Source of the DNA: Henricia sp. BOLD:AAB3569
Taxonomy: Eukaryota; Echinodermata; Asteroidea; Spinulosida; Echinasteridae
Assembly: GCA_037783545.1 (NCBI GenBank)
Contig: JBBELK010000068.1
Location: 1,798,001-1,862,000, forward strand
Reading direction: 5' to 3'
DNA: 64,000 bases
The position numbers and the translations under genes were made by a program. Of the stretch, positions 10,733 through 22,384 are shown one piece after another; positions within the stretch are counted from its first letter, which is position 1; each line of letters starts with the position of its first letter. The notes under the pieces were generated by a model. It was not told where the DNA came from, did not search any database, and was given only the letters and a program-made list of their open reading frames with translations.

Positions 10733-13700
10733 GTCGAAACGGAGGCTCGGGTTTTAATCCAGATAGGCCTATAGGCTATTCAGCCTAATTTTCTGAGCTG
10801 AATTTGAAACGGACACACTTTTAAATTAGATGTAGACCTATGTTGTGTTTAACTTCAGATGCCACATAATGTTTAACTTCAGTTGTACAAGAACTGGGAT
10901 GTAGGGCATTGTGTTATACAGCCGTCCGAAATTAAATAATAACAGTTGCTCTAGCCGGTAATAAGCCGCAGGCTGCTGTAAACCTATCGCTTCACGAAGT
11001 GATTGTAAACGAGTTTGAAAACTGATACAGAATTCATGCGGAGGGATTACGTCGTTTGTGACTGGATAATGGCGTCTTTCCTGCTGTTGAGTCTATTCAG
11101 TTCCTACTCGCGGCGAGGGACCCCTATAGTTTTAACCTAAGCAGACGAGTTCTTGGCACTGATTATTCGGGTGGGAATTCAAGTCGGCGTAGCCTTACAG
11201 TGTTCATGAGCTGGGAGAGACCCTTTTGAGCTGAGATCCTTTATTTGCACACCAGTCGGAGAAATTATTGAGCACTTGGGGAAAACAAAATCACGCGACT
11301 GCCCAATAAATCTTTGGGGACATATCTAGATCCAGAGTTTGGGAAGAGGGGTTATGGAGGTCCTGGGAAAAAAGGCTAGAGGTGAAAGTGGTTAGCGTTG
11401 ACGATAAAAGCACGACGCTGTATAGGGTAAGACTTTGGCATATGCAGCAGGATATGTGGCAGAGGGTATCCCCCTTTCCATTGTTCCCCCATTGTGTCTC
11501 AAACATCCAAGGAATTTCTAAGGAATTCCTTTCAGTTTTTAGGGGGTGGGGAGGGGGGTGGGGTTGGTGCGTTAACAAAAGGGAAGAGTGTGTTGAGGAA
11601 TGTGGGCGTTAGGGGGAAGTCCCTTTGTCACATATCGTGCTGTGGGGAACAACTTGGGAGAATAATCTAGGCCATGGTAATGCTCCACACATATTGGATG
11701 CACCATGGATAGCAGACAGTGCAGTATCTTGCCTGCGGTAAGATGGCGGATGGTGGATTCATTCAGTGAGTAGCTTGCAGTCTATTGTATATGTAGGTCA
11801 GTGCATGATCCGGACAAGACTGATTCACACACAACGAACTTAACAAATACTGAATGACAAAATATTCCCGCCCCATTTAAAAAATCCCTCGGGAGCAGTG
11901 CACTAGTTTTCACCCATTTGCAACAGATTATTATTATTTATTATAATCTCTTAACCATCTCTCTGGATCGGAAGGCAGCCGGGCTCTGCCCCTTGTCTTG
12001 AGATTTGATGATTCACCTTCGAGGCGTTTCGTAGATCAGCCGACACCTGGCGGGAAATTACTCCAAGGGGCGTGGCAGATGCGTCTTTCCCTGGGGTGGG
12101 GCGTCATAAATTGGACAGCAATTTTTTTAGGTATGACCATGCGCACTGTTGCGCTATTGGTAAACGAAAATTAAACTACACTTGGGTCATTCCATGGGTC
12201 ATTCCATGAAAACGGGAAACATGCCACCTTACGTTTTGACACTTCTGGAGTTGATTTTTTTTATAAATACCAGACTTCAGAGAACGATTACCCTCGGCAT
12301 ATATAAAGAATATATGACCTCATGAATCGAACACCACCTTTATCTGTTGATACTACCCAAAACATAACGAGAACGATTCAATAAACTATAGTGCGATCCT
12401 CTAAATGCAAGTGTGACATTTTGAAACTTTCGCTTAAAATTTTACAAATTTCGCTCATGATGTAATTTGAATCGATAAAGTCCGGGTGCTATAGAGCTGA
12501 GTAAAATTAGCAACTATCTTTTCCAGAAAGAAACTGGTCAAAAAGACTTGAAATGTAATCGCAAGAGTTGAAACATGCCTTCCATGATATACGCATACGC
12601 CATATAGTTATGGCGCGTAGCTGTTACTGGCTAGCCTCCATATCATACGCGTAGTCTAGTAATGCGCTTTGTTTCATCTGTGACGGATTAATAAATAACG
12701 TACCTTTTGTTACTTTTGGTGTCAATTCTGTGAATACAGAGTTGATTTAATGCACCATGTCAGAGTGAAAGCGTGAGAAGAATCAGCTAAAAACAGAGCC
12801 GCAAACCAGATTTAAAAGATTGACACAGATAAATGTAGTGCGAAACCCAATATGGAGTGTGCATCACCATGAATGATTACCGTTATCATATCTGATAATT
12901 TGAAACCGTATATGCGAAACTTCTCTATTAATAACATTGAGGAAGTCACTGGTGATTTAGACTCCGGATGTGACTGGATCACAGCGTGGAAGCGAGGAAT
13001 CTCATCCACTTGAAATTAACGAGAACCATGAACTTGGAACGTTCTTAGCAGGTTTGGGCAAGTGAATTATTTATTTGTGGTCGCTTCAGGGTAGACTATC
13101 ACGCACAAAGGGGGGCGAAGCTGGTTCATTTTTACCGCCGTGGAAATCGGGTCAGAACACCCGACCGACTCGATCTTCAAGCCCGCTTCCTCCCATTTGA
13201 TCACGGTCAAGCGTAATTACGTTCATTGTCCAAAATTAAGAGTCTGTCGACATCACTTGGTCAACTTCGAATTGGCCAACATCTTGTTTCGCGGGGTTCA
13301 CTGATAATTTGCACCGTCATCTACAAGGGGCATGCAGGAAGTGCTAGCCAGGGCTTCAAAAATAAATTTAGTCAAATTGAAACAAACTGTTAGTCTGTAT
13401 AGTGACAATGAACAGAACATCTTTAACGCAAATATCAAAAGTAGCATGCAGGCGTATGAACGCGAGTGGCGAAAAAGCAAATGGGACTCCTTTTGCGGGT
13501 ATACTTACGAGTTACGAAGTAATTTTAGAAATTTGCATCGATCTAACAATTATATATTTACATAGTTCCACCCTGTCAATCAAGCCGAACCCGCCGACCA
13601 ATCACAACAGAGCTAGCAGACATCGCCCACATAGGTCAAAGTGCATTGCCTCACAACAACACAACAACATACAGTTTGTACAGTGTTGTATGCGGTGATC

Positions 13701-14229
13701 CGGATGAATTTTTTTGTTTCAAGGCCGGGCGATTCGCTGTTCAAAGGTAAAAAAGCACGTATTTCATAATATGACATCCCTGTATTACTGGCCCTTCACT
13801 CAGTGTAGTGTTCTAAGATAACTGTCGACCCCGAAACATGAATACCTTTGAGTTTTCTCAAATGAACCTGTGCTTTTCGTTGAAAGTCCCGTTGGTTTGT
13901 GCAGTGTGTATGGACATTTTGACGATAGCGTGTGAGGCATAGCAACAATATTCAAGGGGGCGGGGTTAATTGGGCAAAATCGGAACTATGCATTGATACA
14001 AACATATACATGTATGTACAGATAAAATGTATGAAAGCTGCATGCAGATTAAATAAAAGGATAAATGTGATATGATTAGTTATTGTCGTTTGTGATTTCA
14101 CTAAACAAAAAACGTATACATACTTATAAAACAAACCGACATACCATTCTGGATAGAACATAGGCCCTATACATGTAGTTTACAATTTGTGTGTGTTAAA
14201 GCATAGAGCAAGGAAAAGCTATGTGTACA
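10733..14229. other. long non-coding interval
   Basis: No gene is recognised. The AAGGAATTTCTAAGGAATTC area near 11503, with flanking TTGTGTCTCAAACATC, is an inverted relative of 35480-35520. At 12183-12205 a 14 bp unit (GGGTCATTCCATG) is duplicated in tandem. The G-rich run at 11537-11570 is simple sequence. Confidence 0.4.
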
Positions 14230-14315
14230 CACTATGAGCAACTAACAATGGAAATTGGGCACAAACCATTGTTATTTGGTGTGTGCTCAATTTCCATTGT
14301 TAGTTGCTCATAGTG
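14230..14315. repeat. 86 bp hairpin with 34 bp near-perfect stem (small-RNA candidate)
   Basis: The left arm 14230-14263 begins CACTATGAGCAACTAACAAT. It pairs with the right arm ending ATTGTTAGTTGCTCATAGTG at 14315. I count one G-T wobble and no mismatch over 34 positions, plus a further ACCA/TGGT pairing in the loop. The length matches a pre-miRNA, but the almost complete complementarity is more typical of a young foldback or endo-siRNA source. No second copy was seen in the window. Confidence 0.6.
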
Positions 14316-15214
14316 ACATGGACCCCATTTAAAGTTGTATGTACTCTGTCTGAGGGCGCTGTTCATAGTTGAAGACTGGAAGCGGAATCGTGCCACTACC
14401 ACATTATCAGCAATGTTAATGTCCTGGTGTGGAAAGCTAAAATGAGCCCCGTTTGCACGACCATAACTACAAACATGCGCACTGTGGTTCAACCAAAAAC
14501 CAGCCCGTGTTTCTGACGGCCAAAGCTGACCAATGGTAATTCAGAAATGACGTCAGACATTTGTTTCTGGCTATACACGGGCGCCAAAACATGCCCTCGA
14601 TTTGTCCAGTTGCATTGCGTTTAACAGCTTGTCATTGCGAATCTGGGTGGGTGGGAAAAGTTTCTCAAATACAACCCCAGATCTGTCACAACTGGTCAAT
14701 CGAGCAGATGGAAAAGGAGGGTCTATCTAACTTATTATAACTGGGCCCCCCTTTCTTCGTCATCACCCATGAAGGGTCACGAGGGTTTCTCACCCGTGGG
14801 TCGGGGCACCGGAAGTAGTGCGCACCCGCTAAAGTGCGATGACAGGCGTGAAAGAAAATGGTTCGGACATGTTGATATTCTGATGCCATAACGGTGACAC
14901 AGATTTTTGGTGAGGGCAAGGTTTACTGACTTTGTCTTATAGACCGTTATGAAGACACACATCGCACATTTTGTTGGATACACAAGATGGCAGCTATAAA
15001 TATTTCGATATTAGTAGTTTTATAACTCCCGTTCACGGGAAGCACCATAATAAGATTCTTACGCCAAACGACATCAGTAAATATTCTGGAGAAAGATTGA
15101 TTGGAACCCAACATCCAAGGTGTGGATGCAGAGTCTTGTCTGTGGGCTTGCCAGCTTGAGAACTTGACGTAAAATTACATCGTAACGCTAAAAAGGTGCC
15201 CTGTTTTGCCCTAT
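14316..15214. other. non-coding interval
   Basis: No gene or repeat was recognised. Frames near 14686-14983 overlap each other and have no domain. Confidence 0.35.
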
Positions 15215-15345
15215 ACGGAGGAGGCGCATTCGGGTTGGCGTAGTGCCTGTAGTGGTTCTTTCCTCGCCTTTCACCTCTGGGGTCTCGGGTTGGACGTGTG
15301 CTTGGATAAGGGTAATTCAGTCTCCCATTTCTAAGATTTTATCCA
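15215..15345 (+). mobile_element. SINE-B, degenerate copy
   Basis: GGGTTGGCGTAGTGCCTGTA, GGTTCTTTCCTCGCCTTTCA and CTCTGGGGTCTCGGGTT match the 5' tRNA-like half of SINE-B at 63793. The B box is damaged. The 3' half is missing or unrecognisable. Confidence 0.5.
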
Positions 15346-15450
15346 CTTCTTTGTCTCGAGTGAAGTTTCAGATAATCCCGCACAGAGAAATGCCATAAAA
15401 TGAACAACAGCAACTATATAAAATGGGAGATAATTTCAGAAATGGCTGCT

Positions 15451-15920
15451 TTAAAGATATTATACATGATTAGTAAACTGTACAAATAGTTTTATCTCCC
15501 TGTGTGATTGAAGATATGCATGATTAAAACCAACCTGAGCAAAAACCAACTCCGTACTTTTGAGAAAACAGTCAAAAAAGGGTTTGCAGTCATTTCGCCC
15601 AAAACCATTTCGCCCTGAACCATTTCGCCCTGAACCATGGCCTGTGTACGAAGTGGTTTTGGGCGAAGTGGCATTTGGGCGATGTAGTGTTTGGACGAAG
15701 TAATTTGGGGCGAAATGGCACTCGGGCGAAGTGGTTTTGGGGCGAACTGAATTTTCGTCTCATGAGACGAAAACTAATTGTTTTACTAATTTCTCAAAGA
15801 TGATATAGCACTTCAGACAAAACCATTTCAGGGGGAGTTTCCTACGGTCATCATGTTTATATTGTGTAAGTTAGGCGTAAACATTTCTGATTTTCGAGAG
15901 TACCAATGATGTACCTTTAA
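15451..15920 (+). mobile_element. TTCGCCC-family TTAA MITE, copy 1
   Basis: Flanked by TTAA at 15451 and 15917. The terminal inverted repeat is short: ACATGATTAGTAAAC on the left against TACCAATGATGTACC on the right. The centre (15590-15750) is a run of CATTTCGCCC and GAACCATTTCGCCCTGAACC words that then appear inverted as GGGCGAAGTGGTTTTGG, giving an internal multi-hairpin. Other copies are at 43886-44105 (cut by a SINE) and 61430-61928, with 5' fragments at 47761 and 56618. Confidence 0.7.
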
Positions 15921-17280
15921 GAGATGGCTAAGCTAAGCGGAAGCGGAAGTCCAAAGTACTTGAGACCCGTTTTCAAAAAAAACATCATTGGTCAGTTTGT
16001 AAAGTGGTCCACATATTTTAATTACCTTTCAATTTACGAAGTTGGTCCAACAAATGTTTTTGATGTAAGTGAATTACAGACATCGGAAGCAGGTCATAGC
16101 TTATCCACGTTAGCTGATGCCCTCATGGCTAATCATGGGATACGGCGGGTTGTACAGGGCAGGTCTTGGGTTGGACCCGTCTGCCACCCGCTGTCCGCGC
16201 ACTGTTCGTACACGTATATACCTCTATAATAATTACGACTCGGAACCTCTTGTCAAAGGAAGTCAAAATAAAAGTGAAAAATGAGGCCAATTTATTTTTA
16301 AATGAGTGCAAAGTCACGTAATCAACCACAGCCTCGTTCCATAGATATGCTGCCAAAACTTATATAAGCCTGGTATAGACGAACACATTTGTCCTTTGAA
16401 ACTATAACCCTTTTTTGAAGTATGGCAAAAAATAAGGGTTTATGGTTTGGTTATTAATTCAAAGTGAGTGCACAGCAACAACATTTGTATCACTTTACAC
16501 TTAATTGGCCTATTTGTATTTTATTGATAATTCTGTATGTATAATTACAACGGGTATAAATATATATTTGCCATAAATTAATTATAATGGATTCGTGTGT
16601 ATGTATTCCTTGTACATTTACATTCAAACCGCCATTTTGTAAAATAGGACACCTCACGGTGAATGTATGCAAATTATTTTACGGTATGCAAATTCAGTGC
16701 ACACATTGAATGCACAAATTCAATGCACACATTTTTCTCTTGTTTCCTTCCTCCATGATGTTAGGAACAACATGTTAACAATTAATGTATGCAAACTGAA
16801 TTTCAACCATAGAAATTGAATTTAAAGTAACAGACTGATGAAATAGCTCATCATTGGCAATGTCACAAGAAACATCCGTGAATTTGGATACTTTACGAAA
16901 ACGGCCTGTTTTGTTGGAAAATAGAGATTGTTATTCCTCAATGCATGGTTGGAAGTATATACATGGTTCGTTGCCTCCATGTATGCCATTAATGTCTGTA
17001 ATCCCATTATCTGGCTATCGTAGTAATGGTCATATCTTAACCGAAAGGGATATTTTCACACCATAAATCAGTGGAATAAACGTCAGTTGTAAAACTTAGC
17101 GCCTTTGATGTTTACCGCTCAAAGGCACCGCGGACCTCGTGCACGCGGACGCCGATACATCCCTTTCCACGGTGTAGGTGGCCAGGTATGAACTCTGATC
17201 CGAGAATGAATTGCACACAATCGATGGACAAATTGTATTCCCTCTGTTTATGATAAATAATATCAAACTTGGATGAGGGA
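15921..17280. other. non-coding interval
   Basis: No gene is recognised. Two octamer words (TATGCAAATT at about 16666 and again at 16684) and a short repeat of TTCAATGCACACAT lie at 16660-16740. The 16845-16930 block (AATGTCACAAGAAACATC) recurs at 27585-27650, so it belongs to an unassigned repeat. Confidence 0.4.
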
Positions 17281-17345
17281 AAACCGTTATAGGGCCTTAT
17301 CAGGATTCGAACCCTAGACCTCCGACTCATAAATTAAACATAAAT
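17281..17345 (-). repeat. tRNA-like SINE remnant (box B)
   Basis: The minus strand carries GGTCTAGGGTTCGAATCCTG, then ATAAGGCCC. The same B-box context (TCGGGTTCGAATCCCGATAA) lies at 59180-59205 on the minus strand. No full cloverleaf can be drawn. Confidence 0.35.
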
Positions 17346-17719
17346 ACGTGGACCATGGTCACCTGCTGACACCCGTCCCCACCCCTCCCCCTCCCCCACT
17401 TCAACCCCAGAACCGACTTTGGGAGAACACGATGATGCTGAATTGACTTTGAAGAAAGATAATTTCACTGACCCTATATAGTGTGGTTTACACAAAAATA
17501 CATTGATGGAACCCCTTGTTGACATACCAAAAGCGGTGGTTTTCAAAAGTAACCACAGAATGTCATGATTACTCGATGGCCGAAAGACTAAAACACTATA
17601 GGCCTAGTAAAAACCACTGGGATTTGTGGTCAATTCACTGTTATTCTCAATTCAATACTGGCTATACAAGAGTGGTGTCGCCCGTAGTGATTCCCAGTGT
17701 TTTAATGGATGTATGGGAG
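17346..17719. other. non-coding interval
   Basis: Contains a C-rich patch (CACCCCTCCCCCTCCCCCAC near 17380). Nothing else was recognised. Confidence 0.3.
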
Positions 17720-18300
17720 TTAAAGGGCCCCTTATTTAGGATTTTTATCAATGAAATCTATGCTTTAAAACCACTTTACTCAGTTAAAGTCATAAAAATC
17801 CTATTTGGAGCTTGCTTTGGGGTTTAAAACAAAGGTTTTTAGTTTTTATGCTAATGAAAATATGCATATTCATGACCAAGGTCACGATGTCACAAGAGGC
17901 AAGCACTGGAAAATCACATTCAACTGTGCACAAAAGATTCCACTTTTTTCTCAATTTTCCTGAAACTGTTGTAATCCATGGCTGTTTGAGTTTGTTTTAC
18001 ATGTTGCCTACTGTATGCCATGACAAAACTGGGGGTAGAAACTGCAGCAATTTGCCACAAGTCCAACTTGAAGTCTTATGTTTCTTCTTAACTTTTCCCT
18101 TCTGTCATTCTTATGTGATGCACTCCAAACAGCGCCCTCTGTCCGTGATTTATTGCAATGAAATCTTCAAAGTTGAAAAATGCCACCTTTTATTGATTTT
18201 ACATCCAAACGAACAATAGTATGTCTTGCTGAACAAGTAATCCGTCATTATGAAGCAAAGCTTAGGCACAAAGTTGTTTAGGATGTCACAGGCCCTTTAA
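17720..18300 (+). mobile_element. family E TTAA MITE, copy 1
   Basis: 581 bp between TTAA sites. The termini are AAGGGCCCCTTATTTAGG on the left and CACAGGCCCTTT on the right. The interior (CATATTCATGACCAAGGTCA; ACATTCAACTGTGCACAAAA; CAGCGCCCTCTGTC) aligns inverted with the 581 bp copy at 54466-55046. The same interior blocks occur in the shorter copies at 20525 and 26950. It shares its right TTAA with the D copy that follows. Confidence 0.75.
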
Positions 18301-18648
18301 AGGCCCATATATCATTTGCAATGACCCAATTTAATTTTCCATGAGTTGACAAGAAATACCTTACTCGAAGTGTTGATAGCAATGGTAACAAACACCACAT
18401 GAATTTATTTCCGTTTAAATGGTATTTCATGCTGGAAATGATAACCAAAGGTGGTTTTCTATATTTAAAAAAAGTCCTATACCATTCACTTGTACACAAA
18501 ATCCATGTATAGATTTTCAAGGTTTTCTGAAACATGGATGCAGAAACTTTTTTCAGGCTAGTTTACCAACATTCTTCCTTAGATATGTTACACTCTTTTT
18601 TCACGAATCTGTAAAATAGTTTTATCTTGCAAATGATACATACTTTAA
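18297..18648 (+). mobile_element. family D TTAA MITE, copy 4
   Basis: Begins TTAAAGGCCCATATATCATT at the right TTAA of family E and ends GCAAATGATACATACTTTAA. The body carries GTTGATAGCAATGGTAACAA, GATTTTCAAGGTTTTCTGAA and ACCAACATTCTTCCTTAGAT. Both TTAA sites are shared with neighbours. Confidence 0.7.
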
Positions 18649-19001
18649 ATGCCCATAATATCATTAATTTTGCAGTGATCCAAAATGTTACAGATTACAC
18701 GATTGAAAAGAACAATTGAAAGAACAATGTTGATAAACTGCCTTGTTGAAATTTCAGCCACATAATGCAGTAATACTTCACAAAACTTTAAAATCCATGT
18801 GTAGTTTTTGTGTTGAATAAATGGTTAAAGAAATCGTTTTCAAACGATTCTTTAAACAAAAAAAGCACCTTCAGTTGGCAATTTCTCCCACAAAGGTATA
18901 TACCATTTCACACGGGTGGGAAATCATGTGGTGTTTCTTACTATTGCTATCGAGAAGTAAAATTTTGGGTATTTATAGCAAAAGATGTATTGTGGCTTTA
19001 A
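18645..19001 (+). mobile_element. family D TTAA MITE, copy 5
   Basis: Begins TTAAATGCCCATAATATC and ends GATGTATTGTGGCTTTAA. Its second half holds inverted D blocks (CACAAAGGTATATACCATTT and ATCATGTGGTGTTTCTTACT), so the copy is internally rearranged or a foldback variant. It is third in a chain of TTAA elements. Confidence 0.65.
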
Positions 19002-19132
19002 CGAGTTGGAAAAAAACTTCATCTAAAGTGTGGATAGCAACGATAAAACCCACATGGGTAGTTCTCTGTGAACTTTAATTTTCTGTAGGGAAGAATATCT
19101 GAGGGTGATTTCAGATAATGAGCGTATACATG

Positions 19133-19496
19133 TACAGTTGAAGTCAGAAGTATAGATACATGTACACCACTACCATCATCACCCAAAATGGTAAACAGGA
19201 CTACCCGAACCATTGCAAGGTGAGGAATTCCACAAAATCCAGAATTTAGTAAAGACTGTTACAAAAATGGTGTAAGCACACCCATCTGTGTACACAGGGG
19301 TTTATGGGGTACTTGCATTGTTGTCCTATTTTCCCTTTTCTTTAGAATTCCTCTGTGGGGTACCACTGTTCCTTTTGAATTTCTTTATGGGGTACCATTG
19401 TTCCATTGTGTTTGGTACCCCACAAGTGTGTCCGTGTTAGACCACACATCTTAACACTGCTATACAGTTGTATTTATACTTCTGACTTCAACTGTA
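19133..19496. mobile_element. Tc1-like non-autonomous element, copy 1
   Basis: TA followed by CAGTTGAAGTCAGAAGTATA, with the inverse TATACTTCTGACTTCAACTG followed by TA. The first 18 bases closely resemble the outer inverted repeat of Sleeping Beauty and fish Tc1 elements (CAGTTGAAGTCGGAAGTTTA, from memory). The 360 bp body has no transposase frame. It contains an internal repeat of GGGGTAC around 19295-19425. A second copy lies at 34181-34398. Confidence 0.8.
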
Positions 19497-20524
19497 TAGG
19501 CCTATGGCCTCAATTTTCAGAATCCAGTTAACACAACATCATGCGTGGTTAATGTTTTCTGAAACGTTGGCTCCAATAATATGAAGCTGACATTTAACTG
19601 TGCAGGCTATAGTTGACCAACATCCTTCCTTTCACAGAACCAATTTATCTGCAAACGAAATGGCTGAAAAGTTTAAATAATTTATAATGCAATCATGTTG
19701 TGACTTCACCGTTTATCAATCTACAGTTGAATCGCAGATGCAACTAACATCTGCTAGGTGCTATAGGACTATACGGTGCAGTATGGTACTCATCCATTTG
19801 AAATCTGTATAGGAATGAGACAGGCCAGGCGCTGCTTCAGAATCTTTGATTAATGCGTAAAAATCTCCTTCCCGCCCAAAAATGCATTTATGACATCTCC
19901 AACTCCCAAGTCAGTCTTAAAAATAACCGAACGAAATCCAGACCTCTTTTCTCTAGTGGGAACTATTTCTTTTCTGTTTCTTTTCTATCGGTTTTGTTTA
20001 CTGGCAATTCGCAACATTTTATAGATGGTCGGGATTTACGGGAGCTGAAATACGGCCGACCGTAGCGCGGTCTGATGCGTCCCGCGGGGATTCGGCCGCG
20101 CAGTCCCCCTCGCATCACACTCTTGAACTTGGGGGCCCACGCAGGCCGCCCCGACAGGCAACCAGCTGTTAGAATCGTTTTACGTCGGTAGATAAAAATA
20201 TCCTAAATCTAGGGCCGAATTTCAAGCATTGCTAACCCCTTTTGCAAGCACGTTCCTGCCTCGGACCGACCGACGAAGAATCGGACATAAAACTTAAGGA
20301 GGTAGAACCACAAAAACCGAACTCGTTTTTTGTCGAGCCGCGCGGCACTCCCCGGCAATGAAATAACATGTACCGTGAAATATCGCGAAACCTCAACTTA
20401 GATTGACTTAAATTAAGCTGTTAAAACGTTTGCGGAATGTTGTATTTTGTCACGTACATATTCTTCACTTTGTGGTTTCTATTCCTGTAAAAGGTTCGTG
20501 TAGTGCATGCCTCATGTACATGCC
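19497..20524. other. non-coding interval with CpG-rich patch
   Basis: 20040-20350 is rich in CpG (CGGCCGACCGTAGCGCGG; CCCGCGGGGATTCGGCCGCG) compared with its surroundings. This might mark an unmethylated island or promoter. I find no frame, splice pair or RNA gene to confirm that. Confidence 0.35.
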
Positions 20525-21042
20525 TTAAAGGGCCCCTGAAATGCTCAATAACTTTATGCACAGTGTTTGCTGCATATGAAGGATCCTTCATATGCAGCAA
20601 AAACTGTTACTTAATTTTCAGAGTTGAAAAATGCCAAATGTCTTTGAAAAATGTCTTTCTACACAAGTATTTGTGTATATATAGAAAGACAATACTACTG
20701 TTCATTTTGATGCCCCATGAATAAAAAGTGGCATTTTTCAACTCTGAACATTTCTTCACATAAACTCACAGAAAGAGAGCGCTGTTTGGGGCACGTCACT
20801 TTATAGGAACACACAGCAGAAATGCAAAGAAAAAACATAAGACTTCAAACTGGAATTGTGGAAAATTGCTGTAAAACAAACCTAAACAGTAATGGGTTAC
20901 AAAAGTTTCACCAAGTTGGAGAAAATTTTGGAAACTTTTGTGCACAGTTGAATGAGATTTTCCTGTGTTTTCCTGATCGTAAATTAATGGACTAGTTCCA
21001 TAGCACAGATTTCATTGATAAAAACACCATTTCAGGGGCCCT
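20525..21042 (+). mobile_element. family E MITE, copy 2
   Basis: Begins TTAAAGGGCCCCTGAAATG and ends CATTTCAGGGGCCCT. It contains a perfect 32 bp palindrome at 20568-20599 centred on GGATCC. An extra inverted pair also occurs: CAGAGTTGAAAAATGCC at 20621 and GGCATTTTTCAACTCTG at about 20730. The 3' TTAA has been lost. It closely matches copy 3 at 26950-27486. Confidence 0.75.
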
Positions 21043-21044
21043 CA

Positions 21045-21221
21045 GAAGCAACCCTTTGCTATTACTATATTCTAAAGGAGAATGTTGGTAAACTAGGCTG
21101 CAGTAGAAATTTAGTTTTAGGAAACCTAGTAAAACCAATGCATGGTTTTTGTATTAAGACATCCTCATATTTAAAAAACAACTGGAAAAAAACAATGCGG
21201 TGTTTGTTACTATTGCTAGTA
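21045..21221 (-). mobile_element. family D fragment, inverted
   Basis: Contains inverted D blocks (GAATGTTGGTAAACTAGGCT, AAAACCAATGCATGG, GTGTTTGTTACTATTGCTAG). It is sandwiched between family E and the P2 element at 21222. Confidence 0.5.
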
Positions 21222-21519
21222 TTAAAGGAGCGTGACCAAATCACATTTCGAACCCTCCATTTTTCCCATGGGTGTTGAGATTTTGATACCATTTCATTTG
21301 TCATATTTTTCTCATTATCCTTCACGTTCTCGATCCGTATATTTTAAAGGATATCGTCCAAAAAAAATGTATCTGGTTCCATAAAGCAGTGCAGTAATTA
21401 CACCAACCTTTTTGCTTCCACATCCAAATTGGTTTTCTTCCTATGGATAGTATTTTCGAGAAGTATTTTATAAGATTCTTAGGTTATAACGAAATCCATT
21501 TTTTTGAAAATTCCTTTAA
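21222..21519 (+). mobile_element. family P2 TTAA MITE, complete copy
   Basis: TTAA at 21222 is followed by AGGAGCGTGACCAAATCAC. The right end reads AAAATTCCTTTAA. The body matches the copies at 2195, 41295 and (inverted) 46893. At 298 bp it is the cleanest uninterrupted P2 copy and serves as the empty site for the insertion at 2413. Confidence 0.7.
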
Positions 21520-22380
21520 CACTTTGAGGAAGTTTTTTATGTCAACATAATTTTGGGTGATAGCCTAAAATGCTACAAAATTAGGCTAGCGTTGAGACGA
21601 CAGTGCATTGAAAGAGAGCAAATTTTCGGGAAAAAAGATTGAACAGTCGAAGATCACCGTACATGTATTTCCCATATGTCCGTTTTACATCTTTATATGC
21701 CCCGTAATTCCGGTCAGATGAATACATGTACCACAAAGGCTCTCCTTTGCGCATGCGCGCGACCTGTCGTCATCTTCGCTAAAAGCACTAGACAAAAACA
21801 GAAATTAATGGACACCCCTGACCAACTTTACGATGAATAACGACTCTTGCTGACAAATCGTCTCCGATTAAACCGGCGACGGACAAACGCGGCTGTTGTT
21901 GGCTTGTCAAGAAGAAAATTGAAAAAGTGGGTCATGGAATGGAAGGAATATTTGAGATGAAAGCGGGGGCACCACAATGAATAATAAGTGATAATTGAAC
22001 AACATTTGAAAACAATTTTGTTTTCAAACTCTCTCAGGACATGACGCCATATGGCAAAATGTTTGAGACCCGAACTTTTATGTAATTTTCATGTTTTACT
22101 AAGGTGTTCATTGATACTTTTTTTTCGGAAATAAAAACCACCCTCAAAATAAGCACCACCTAAAGGCAGCCATGTCCGAAAACTTGCCCTCCATTACATG
22201 GCAAAGGCGAGCACTTTTCAGCATTCATTTTGCCCAAACATGGCACAATTCTAAGACGCTATAGTTGCAACATTTTCCTATACCTCCATGGTTGCAAGAC
22301 CACACTTTTTTTACAACATAAAACATTCGGGGGCCCAAGTGCCTTTTTATGCACAGACTGGCGCTCGGCGCATGCATGGA
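21520..22380. other. non-coding interval
   Basis: No gene or repeat was assigned. Confidence 0.3.
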
Positions 22381-22384
22381 TCGG

